A stretch of 64,000 bases of DNA from Sporomusa ovata DSM 2662. GTDB taxonomy: Bacteria > Bacillota > Negativicutes > Sporomusales > Sporomusaceae. Positions 58,008-64,000 of the stretch are shown here, in pieces (position 1 is the stretch's first letter; each line of letters starts with the position of its first letter). Both the position numbers and the translations under genes were made by a program. The DNA lies in NCBI RefSeq assembly GCF_000445445.1, contig NZ_ASXP01000002.1:1131001-1195000 (forward strand), given 5' to 3'. Below the pieces are notes generated by a model that was given only the letters and a program-made list of their open reading frames with translations, was not told where the DNA came from and made no database searches.

Positions 58008-58754
58008 ATGATAAATTTGTACTCAGGGAGTGACATTGTTTTGCATTTTTTTCAACAATACCGCACTATTTTGGTGATAATGGTGCTGTTTATTTTGAAT
58101 TTGCTGGTTATACAGTATACTGATTTTGATTTGTTTGTACAGGACTATGTCTATAACTTTCCAGCAGGTAAATGGCCCTTGGAAGATGTACATAGCCACT
58201 ATGGCTGGCTGTTGTATACAGGAATTAAAGTAGGGCTGGCAGGGTTTGCCGTACTGCTTATGGCTCTATTTGTTTTATCCTATAAATCATCGTTTGCTTT
58301 TTTGCGGCAATACCGCCGTTCGTTTGCCTGTGTAGTCATTAGTATGATGTTTTGCCCATTGCTTGCTAGTATGGGTAAACAGGTGACGAATGTCTATTGT
58401 CCGTACCAAATTGAACGCTATGGCGGAACGATGCCTTATGTCAAGCCGTTATCTCCTTACCCTGCCAGCTTTAAGCAGGAAAAAAGGGGAATGGGTTTTC
58501 CTGCCGGTCATGCGGCAGGCGGGTTTGCTTTGCTGTCTTTGTTTTTTGTTTCAAAACATAGGAAAATACAGCTCTTACTGGGTGGGGCAGGGCTTACCGT
58601 CGGCATTTTTATGGGTGTGTATCAAATTTTACGGGGCCAGCATTATATCGGCGATACTTTAGTAACCGTGCTAGGGTGTCTACTGTTTAATTTACTGCTT
58701 TTCCGCCTATTTCCAGGAGACCAGCGTGGACATATGCACTATAAGACTTCATAA
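58008..58754 (+). CDS. PAP2-family membrane phosphatase
   Basis: The 248-residue protein has about six membrane segments and the PAP2 motifs: KQVTNVYCP, the GFPAGHAAGG (SGH-like) motif and RGQHYIGDT. Related enzymes include LpxE-like lipid A phosphatases and undecaprenyl-diphosphate phosphatases. ATG 58008 is close after GGGAG; TTG 58041 is an alternative start. It lies 12 bases after the LtaS-like gene, so the two likely act on the same lipid carrier or substrate. Confidence 0.8.
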   Translation: MINLYSGSDIVLHFFQQYRTILVIMVLFILNLLVIQYTDFDLFVQDYVYNFPAGKWPLEDVHSHYGWLLYTGIKVGLAGFAVLLMALFVLSYKSSFAFLRQYRRSFACVVISMMFCPLLASMGKQVTNVYCPYQIERYGGTMPYVKPLSPYPASFKQEKRGMGFPAGHAAGGFALLSLFFVSKHRKIQLLLGGAGLTVGIFMGVYQILRGQHYIGDTLVTVLGCLLFNLLLFRLFPGDQRGHMHYKTS

Positions 58755-58796
58755 ATTGGTTCTGTTAAACAGAAATTGACTTTACAGGACAGAAGA

Positions 58797-58828
58797 AACT
58801 GCCATCTTGCGATGGCAGTTTTCTTGAT
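58797..58828. terminator. Intrinsic terminator
   Basis: AAACTGCCATC (58797-58807) pairs with GATGGCAGTTT (58811-58821), followed by TCTT. Ends the PAP2 transcript. Confidence 0.75.
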
Positions 58829-58867
58829 ATTATAGAAAGTATAAAAATGCAGAGGCTATTGTTTTCT

Positions 58868-59245
58868 TTAATTTTCTTTAGCTTTTGGAGGAAGATTATA
58901 ACCGTGCTCATTGTAAGGTTTCAACGTAGTTAGCCATTTTTCTTCCAGGTTTGCTAAGACATCAGGTAAATTTTCTGTTGCTATATCCTCTGCCTTTAGC
59001 GTTTCAAGAATATCGAACGAATAGGCTTCCGGGCCATATTGATTCCATTCTTCCTGAAGGCTCTTATTCTTATGACTGTTCATTTTGAGTTGAAAGCGGT
59101 GACGGTTAAAGATCGTGTTTAGATTTTTACTGCTGCCAATAAAGGTTTTACCGTTAACTTGATTTTTAATTTGAAATATACCGATGGGAAAGGACATCTG
59201 TTTATATAGGGTTTTTAATTCTTTATGTCTATCCAATGAACTCAT
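58868..59245 (-). CDS. GIY-YIG nuclease-family protein
   Basis: The 125-residue protein has the GIY-YIG core in degenerate form (PIGIFQIKNQVNGKTFIGSSKNL) and a downstream Arg/Glu. It is paired with the DUF2087 gene just upstream on the same strand, an arrangement often seen in Firmicutes. It may be a DNA-binding or editing nuclease, but the first motif reads GIFQIKN rather than GIYxIxN, so activity is uncertain. Confidence 0.8.
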   Translation of the reverse strand: MSSLDRHKELKTLYKQMSFPIGIFQIKNQVNGKTFIGSSKNLNTIFNRHRFQLKMNSHKNKSLQEEWNQYGPEAYSFDILETLKAEDIATENLPDVLANLEEKWLTTLKPYNEHGYNLPPKAKEN

Positions 59246-59265
59246 CTCCGTTCTGTTTTTAAAAA

Positions 59266-60030
59266 CTAATTTCGCACCCAGTAGGAGCTGCCATCTTGTG
59301 TACGGTCCATAAAGCCATAGTCAATCAAATACCGGCGTAGTAGTACATAATCAGGGTAAAATTGCTGTAAAATCGAATTTACTTCTTTTTCCGTATAGGT
59401 TTTACCCAGCTCGAAGTTCGTCAGGAGATGCCGTAATATCGCCACCCGCTTTTTCTCTTTCAGTGGAAACAAAGTAAGTGGTCCGGATAATCCCTGCTTA
59501 AAGCAGGTGGATAATATTTTTTTGTTTTCCTCTTCGGTGATGGCAAAACGGTCATCAACCATCTTGGAACTGCGCGGGATGTCAATGAAGGTCTGTTTCT
59601 TTGGAATCTGTTCTCCTAATAGTTCCATGATGGCGAGAAAGACCTTGGCTTGTTTTTGCTTCTCGCGGAGAGAAAAGCGATGGTTGCGGATGGTCGAAGT
59701 ACTGCCTGTATTGAGGGTTTTGGCAATCTCATTATCCGCATGACCTTGGTAAAAAAGTTCTAGGATTATTTTTTGATGATCGGTTAGGCCTGTTAACTTT
59801 TTATCCAGGTTAATCAGCACCTCGAAGGTGGAGTGGTGTTGCTCGGCGATGTGAATGGCAATATACTTGCGGGCTGCGTATAATTGCTCCTGATGGGGGT
59901 AGATAACTCCATTGGCAAAGCTTTTTCCGCAAATCAGGCACACAAACTCGTCGGTTTGTTTTTGATAGAGATAACCTTGCTTTATTTCATCAAGAGATGC
60001 CTGCCAAAATAGTTCTGATAAGTCGTTCAT
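59266..60030 (-). CDS. DUF2087 transcription regulator with zinc and HTH domains
   Basis: The 254-residue protein has an N-terminal zinc-finger-like segment (CLICGKSFANGVIYPHQEQLY), a LuxR/sigma-like helix-turn-helix (GLTDHQKIILELFYQGHADNEIAKTLNTGSTSTIRNH) and a C-terminal DUF2087 domain (EKKRVAILRHLLTNFELGKTYTEKEVN...YVLLRRYLIDYGFMDR). It probably regulates its own transcript or nearby genes. ATG 60030. Confidence 0.82.
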   Translation of the reverse strand: MNDLSELFWQASLDEIKQGYLYQKQTDEFVCLICGKSFANGVIYPHQEQLYAARKYIAIHIAEQHHSTFEVLINLDKKLTGLTDHQKIILELFYQGHADNEIAKTLNTGSTSTIRNHRFSLREKQKQAKVFLAIMELLGEQIPKKQTFIDIPRSSKMVDDRFAITEEENKKILSTCFKQGLSGPLTLFPLKEKKRVAILRHLLTNFELGKTYTEKEVNSILQQFYPDYVLLRRYLIDYGFMDRTQDGSSYWVRN

Positions 60031-60371
60031 CTAAACACCTCATTATATTATCTATCAATGGTACAGATGTTATTATAAAATGTTTGTTATTGAAAGTCAA
60101 GATATAAAAGCTTATTGTTTAATTATATACTAGACAATAATATTTTTATCTATTAGATAAACCAATCTCTATTGCGAAGAATTGGTTTGTTAGGCGTTAT
60201 ATCAATACGACAAGATTCTTCATGATGATGTCAAAAAATTCAGAAGGTAGAAGCAGCGTATTTAAGGAATACTATCAAACGTAAAACCTGAATAGCTCAT
60301 TAATTTGCTGGAGTCATGTGTAATTTCACTGTAAATGTAAAAATGTAAATTATGAAGAGGAGGCTAAAAAT
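60031..60371. other. A+T-rich region upstream of the ilvD-like operon
   Basis: About 340 bases with no gene. AACCAAT...AATTGGTT at about 60159-60188 could form a stem. No T-box, which would be expected for an Ile/Val/Leu-controlled ilv gene, was recognised. Confidence 0.4.
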
Positions 60372-62036
60372 ATGAGGAGTCATATTACCACCAAAGGATT
60401 AGAACGGGCTACACATCGCGCGTTGTATTATTCAATGGGCTTTTTACCGGAAGACTTGGAAAAACCATTGATTGCTGTTGTAAATACTCAAAATGAAACT
60501 ATGCCTGGACATGTGCATTTGGACAGCATAGCCAAGGCAGTTAAAGAAGGAATCCTTGCTGCAGGAGGTACGCCAATAGAGTTTCCGACAATCGGTCTTT
60601 GTGACGGGATTGCACAAGGAAACTATGGCATGCACTATCCTTTGGCAAGCCGGGAATTGATTTGTGATTCGGTAGAATGTATGATGAATGGTCATCAATA
60701 TGATGCCATGGTACTTATTACCAATTGTGACAAAATAACGCCCGGACTACTGATGGCGGCTGTTCGCCTTACTATTCCGGCAATTATGATTAGCGGTGGG
60801 CCAATGGCCACTGGTTGTGTTGATGATCAGGAAATCGGTTACACTGATTTGATGGCAGCGCAGGGCGATGTTGCCAGAGGTATTATTACTCGCGAAGAAT
60901 TATCAAGAAGAGAGCGGGATGCACTACCTGGTTGTGGCGCCTGCAATTTACTGGGAACAGCCAATACCATGAATTACCTCACTGAGGCTCTTGGCATGTG
61001 TTTGCCTGGGGCGACCTGTCTGGCAGGGACTGGCAGACGGTTGGCTTTAGCCAAACAAACAGGTATGAAGATTATGGAGCTGTATCACAAGTCGATTTTA
61101 CCGCGTCAGATTGTGACCAAAGAGTCCATTGAAAATACGATTACAGTAGATTTGGCTATTGGGGGTTCAACCAATACAATTCTGCATTTAACTGCGTTGG
61201 CTAAAACCGCAGATATTGATTTTGATGTCAACTGCTTTGCTGAACTTGCGCAAAAAGTGCCTCATCTTGTGAAAATTAAACCTGCCCCCAATGGTCATTA
61301 TCCTGCTGATGTTCATAATGCTGGCGGTATAACGGCATTAATGGGTCAGTTATGTAAAAATGGGTTATTGCACAAAGAGTGTTTAACCGTAACTGGTCAA
61401 ACAGTTGCCGAGAATGTCAGCGACGCTAAGATAATTAACAGCAATGTTATTAGGCCAATGGATAATCCATATTCCGCCAAAGGCGGGTTGCAACTTTTGT
61501 ATGGCAATCTGGCACCCGAAGGGTCAGTATGTAAGAGTGCGGCTGTTGTACCGGAAATGCACCACCACAAAGGTCCGGCCAGAATTTTCAACCAGGAAGA
61601 GCCGGCTGTGGCTGCTATCTATGGCGGACAGATTAAACCTGGTGATGTGGTTGTAGTAAGGTATGAAGGTCCAAAAGGTGGTCCCGGCATGCGGGAAATG
61701 CTCACAGCGACTGCTGCTATTGTTGGCATGGGTTTATCCAAAGAAGTGGCATTGGTGACTGATGGCCGTTTCTCTGGTGCTACAGCAGGCGCTGCTATTG
61801 GTCATGTTTCCCCGGAAGCAGCTGAAGGCGGACCGATTGCCTTGATTGAAGAAGGCGATCTGATTGAAATTGATATTACTAACGGCACCATTCATCTCCA
61901 TGTTAGCGATGAAGAACTGGCTCGCCGCAAAGCGGCCTGGCAGGCTCCCAGGCAAGATCATGTAATTAAAGGCAGTTATCTTGACCGTTACTCTAAGATG
62001 GTATCATCAGCGATGGCTGGTGCGGTATTTAAATAA
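60372..62036 (+). CDS. IlvD/Edd-family dehydratase (dihydroxy-acid dehydratase-like)
   Basis: ATG 60372 follows GAGGAGG. The 554-residue protein matches the IlvD/Edd fold: FPTIGLCDGIAQGNYGM, NCDKITPGLLMAAVRL, GCGACNLLGTANTMN, and a C-terminal GPKGGPGMREML and TDGRFSGATAGAAIGHVSPEA. The three cluster cysteines are present. It deviates from typical IlvD at DGIAQGNYGM (usually AMGH.GM) and at ACNLLGTANTM (usually ACGGMxTANTM). A 2,3-dihydroxy-acid dehydratase role is likely but the native substrate may differ. Confidence 0.82.
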   Translation: MRSHITTKGLERATHRALYYSMGFLPEDLEKPLIAVVNTQNETMPGHVHLDSIAKAVKEGILAAGGTPIEFPTIGLCDGIAQGNYGMHYPLASRELICDSVECMMNGHQYDAMVLITNCDKITPGLLMAAVRLTIPAIMISGGPMATGCVDDQEIGYTDLMAAQGDVARGIITREELSRRERDALPGCGACNLLGTANTMNYLTEALGMCLPGATCLAGTGRRLALAKQTGMKIMELYHKSILPRQIVTKESIENTITVDLAIGGSTNTILHLTALAKTADIDFDVNCFAELAQKVPHLVKIKPAPNGHYPADVHNAGGITALMGQLCKNGLLHKECLTVTGQTVAENVSDAKIINSNVIRPMDNPYSAKGGLQLLYGNLAPEGSVCKSAAVVPEMHHHKGPARIFNQEEPAVAAIYGGQIKPGDVVVVRYEGPKGGPGMREMLTATAAIVGMGLSKEVALVTDGRFSGATAGAAIGHVSPEAAEGGPIALIEEGDLIEIDITNGTIHLHVSDEELARRKAAWQAPRQDHVIKGSYLDRYSKMVSSAMAGAVFK

Positions 62037-62070
62037 CATAGTAATACAAAAAAATAGGAGGTAATTACAA

Positions 62071-62904
62071 ATGGCAAAAACTAAAATTACAATTCCTCAG
62101 ATTCTTGAAACTAAGCAAAACGGTAAAAAGTTCAAAATGATCACAGTATATGATTATCCGATGGCTGGTATTGTTGACCGTTCGGCTGCCGAACTTATCC
62201 TAGTCGGCGATTCACTGGGCATGGTTATCCAGGGCAAGGACAGCACTGTACCGGTAGAATTTGAAGAAGAACTGTATCACTTAAAGCTTGTCCGCCGGGG
62301 AGCACCTAATACCTTTGTTGTTGGCGATATGCCCTTTTTATCCTATCAGGTAAATCGTGATGAAGCCATTCGCAATGCAGGCACGCTGCTAAAAGCCGGT
62401 GCTGATTGTGTGAAAATGGAAGGCAATAGTAAAATTGCCGACACGGTAAAAGCAGTAGTGGATGCCGGCATCCCGGTTATGGGCCACATTGGCTTAACGC
62501 CGCAAACAGCCGCAATGATGGGTGGCTTTAAAGTTCAGGGAAAAAGCTCGGAAGCTGCGGAAAAATTAATGCAAGATGCCATCGCTATTGACAATGCCGG
62601 CGTTTTTGCCATGGTATTAGAATGTATGCCTGCTTCTTTGTGCAAGTTAATTACTGAGCGGGTGAAATGTGCGACAATCAGTGTTGGCGGCGGCGGAGAT
62701 TGTAACGGACATAACCTTAATGCTTATGATTTACTCGGCATTTTTGACAAGTTTGTGCCTAAATTTGTCAAACAATATGCGCAAATGGGACAACAAATGG
62801 TGGATGTTTTTGACACCTGGTGTCAGGAGATTGATAATGGCACTTTTCCGGAAGAAAAGCACTGCTTTACGATGAACGACGAAGATTTGAAACGTTTATA
62901 CTAA
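62071..62904 (+). CDS. PanB-family hydroxymethyltransferase, copy 1 (divergent)
   Basis: The 277-residue protein has the PanB catalytic set: GDSLGMV and GDMPF (Mg ligands), KMEG, GHIGL and the Glu in VLECMP. The segment that in PanB reads IGIGAG...DGQVL is ISVGGGGDCNGHNL here, so the active-site lid differs. PanB transfers a hydroxymethyl group from methylene-THF to 2-oxoisovalerate for pantothenate synthesis. It lies 34 bases after the ilvD-like gene and 22 bases before a second panB. Confidence 0.85.
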   Translation: MAKTKITIPQILETKQNGKKFKMITVYDYPMAGIVDRSAAELILVGDSLGMVIQGKDSTVPVEFEEELYHLKLVRRGAPNTFVVGDMPFLSYQVNRDEAIRNAGTLLKAGADCVKMEGNSKIADTVKAVVDAGIPVMGHIGLTPQTAAMMGGFKVQGKSSEAAEKLMQDAIAIDNAGVFAMVLECMPASLCKLITERVKCATISVGGGGDCNGHNLNAYDLLGIFDKFVPKFVKQYAQMGQQMVDVFDTWCQEIDNGTFPEEKHCFTMNDEDLKRLY

Positions 62905-62926
62905 TTTTTAGGAGTTGTGATGAATA

Positions 62927-63778
62927 ATGGCTAAAAAAACAATTAATGATTTCAATCAAATGGTAGATAACGGTGAAAAAATAGTTTATCTAACAGCGTA
63001 TGACTATCTCACTGCCAAAATGGAAGAAAAAGCTGGCGTGGATATGATCCTGGTTGGCGATTCCCTCGGTATGGTAAGCTTAGGCTATGATACTACTTTT
63101 CCGGTAACTATGGATGACATGATTCGCCATTGCTCGGCTGTGCGCCGCGGTGCTCCGAATACCTTTATTGTTGGCGATATGCCATATATGTCTTACCAGA
63201 CTTCCAATGAGCAGGCAATTGCTAATGCCGGCCGGTTCATCAAAGAAGCCGGTGCCGACTGCATCAAACTGGAAGGCGGCGGCCCGATGATTGCTGAACG
63301 GATTAAAGCCATCCAGCAGGCTGGTATCCTGGTTATGGGTCACATCGGCCTGACACCTCAGCTTATGGGGCAAATCGGTGGTTACCGGGCTCAGGGTCGC
63401 AGCTCGGCGGCGGCCATGAAGATTGTCAATGAGGCCAAAGCGGTTGAAGCAGCAGGTGCCTTCAGCATTCTGGTAGAGGGTATTCCTACTGCTGTCGGCA
63501 AAGCTATCACCGAAAGAGCCGGGATTCCCATTCTGGGTATTGGCGCCGGTTCCTATACTCATGGACAACTGCTCATCTATGCTGATATGGTTGGTTTGTA
63601 TGATAACTTCACACCAAAATTTGTTAAAAAATATGCCAACGTTGGTGAAGTCTTAACAAAAGCCTTCAAAGAATATACCGAGGAAGTCCGTAAGGGGCAA
63701 TTCCCGGTTGACAGTGAACATACTTATGGTATGAACGAAACGGAAGTAAAAGAGTTTCTTGCTTTGTTGGATAAATAA
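62927..63778 (+). CDS. PanB-family hydroxymethyltransferase, copy 2 (divergent)
   Basis: The 283-residue protein also keeps GDSLGMV, GDMPY, KLEG, GHIGL and the catalytic Glu (VEGIP), with GIGAG intact. It lacks the DGQ aspartate (reads SYTHGQLL). It is about half identical in motifs to copy 1, so the pair is an old duplication rather than an assembly artefact. Two tandem, differently modified paralogs suggest subunits of one enzyme or two related substrates. Confidence 0.87.
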   Translation: MAKKTINDFNQMVDNGEKIVYLTAYDYLTAKMEEKAGVDMILVGDSLGMVSLGYDTTFPVTMDDMIRHCSAVRRGAPNTFIVGDMPYMSYQTSNEQAIANAGRFIKEAGADCIKLEGGGPMIAERIKAIQQAGILVMGHIGLTPQLMGQIGGYRAQGRSSAAAMKIVNEAKAVEAAGAFSILVEGIPTAVGKAITERAGIPILGIGAGSYTHGQLLIYADMVGLYDNFTPKFVKKYANVGEVLTKAFKEYTEEVRKGQFPVDSEHTYGMNETEVKEFLALLDK

Positions 63779-63831
63779 TCAGCAAAAAAGAGGATAATCC
63801 TTTTAGCGGCTGTATGAAAACTAGTGCCGGA

Positions 63832-63872
63832 AAAACCCGCTTAAAACGAAATGTTATAGGCGGGTTTTCAAT
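63832..63872 (+). terminator. Intrinsic terminator after the panB pair
   Basis: AAAACCCGCTTAAAAC (63832-63847) pairs with GTTATAGGCGGGTTTT (63853-63868). A T-rich run (ATTTTTTG) follows. Confidence 0.8.
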
Positions 63873-63918
63873 TTTTTGATTTTAGTTTATCATAGGAATT
63901 AGAAAGAGGTGTCGAAGG

Positions 63919-64000
63919 TTGAGAAAATTTACATTAAAGTATGGCAAAGAAGAAATGAGTTTCTCTGTTCCTGCTAAGCAATTGGTGCATGAAATTATTG
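63919..64000 (+). CDS. N-terminus of a LarA-like racemase (partial)
   Basis: TTG 63919 with AAGAGGTG upstream opens a frame running off the right edge. The first residues (RKFTLKYGKEEMSFSVP...) match the N-terminal LPYGKxxxxxxVP pattern of the LarA nickel-dependent 2-hydroxyacid racemase family. Only 27 residues are visible, so the family is tentative. Placement after ilvD-panB-panB suggests 2-hydroxyacid metabolism. Confidence 0.5.
   Translation, partial: MRKFTLKYGKEEMSFSVPAKQLVHEII

Noticed and set aside
62071..63778. Two panB genes as an assembly duplication
   Set aside because: The copies differ throughout and in their active-site segments, so they are true paralogs.

Overview
The window reads as chromosome of a diderm Firmicute, most likely a Negativicutes/Sporomusaceae relative (Sporomusa or Pelosinus type). 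This is inferred from a mix of traits. Gram-negative envelope machinery is present (TolC/CusC-type outer-membrane factor, RND pump, periplasmic Nap and Nrf, System I cytochrome c maturation). Firmicute-style features sit beside it: strong AGGAGG ribosome sites with many TTG/GTG starts, HelD, CsoR, a T-box leader, PocR-type sensing and AsrABC. No rRNA or convincing tRNA gene, CRISPR array or intact insertion sequence was seen.

Layout. 1-2060: end of a probable membrane glycosyltransferase, a zinc-ribbon protein, and uppP broken by an apparent one-base frameshift. 2061-19184: a nitrogen-respiration island. It holds a heme c-binding (Tll0287/DUF3365-like) histidine kinase and its OmpR-type regulator, a periplasmic nitrate reductase operon napGH-cyt c-napA with a convergent napD, a compact ccmABCEF operon with a Cys-type (CxxxY) CcmE, a NirJ2/AhbD-like radical SAM heme enzyme, nrfHA, a Crp/Fnr regulator and hcp. 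Together these cover nitrate to nitrite to ammonium, cytochrome assembly, and NO/hydroxylamine detoxification. 19193-28878: a mixed region with an HD hydrolase, PocR-type kinase, HelD, a T-box in front of a metallo-beta-lactamase-fold gene, a DUF6765 protein, an orphan TRAP binding protein, a fragment of a cysteine-rich copper-binding protein and a Met-rich lipoprotein. 29164-37676: a CusCBA-like heavy-metal RND efflux operon, a His/Met-containing lipoprotein and a two-component system. 37720-42144: an acetamidase remnant, then icd-acn-gltA on the minus strand (oxidative TCA branch to 2-oxoglutarate). 42345-47124: a Crp-family regulator, asrABC sulfite reductase, a GNAT and a hemerythrin. 47419-51867: an ArsB/NhaD-type permease, then csoR-copA-copZ copper export. 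51952-60030: murI, gltS, small proteins, an LTA-synthase-like plus PAP2 pair, and a GIY-YIG/DUF2087 pair. 60372-64000: an IlvD-family dehydratase, two tandem divergent PanB paralogs and the start of a LarA-like gene.

The most striking signals are regulatory. (1) The nap and ccm promoters carry the same array of four 7-bp boxes in 11-bp phase (TGTAATA-like, third box CTTA-type), each ending exactly 16 bp before the -10. This is the classic OmpR/PhoB-family geometry, and the heme-sensor two-component system encoded next door is the obvious candidate regulator. (2) Four other promoters (uppP, the cus-like operon, the downstream two-component system itself, and the LTA-synthase-like gene) share TTCA-N7-TTCA-N11-TATAMT. 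This suggests a second, autoregulated envelope/metal regulon.

Also notable are a minimal Ccm set that must mature a CxxCK heme, a CX3CH heme motif in the Nap cytochrome, a T-box in an unexpected place, several gene remnants hidden between intact genes, and the ilvD-panB-panB-larA cluster, in which both PanB copies and the IlvD deviate from housekeeping motifs.
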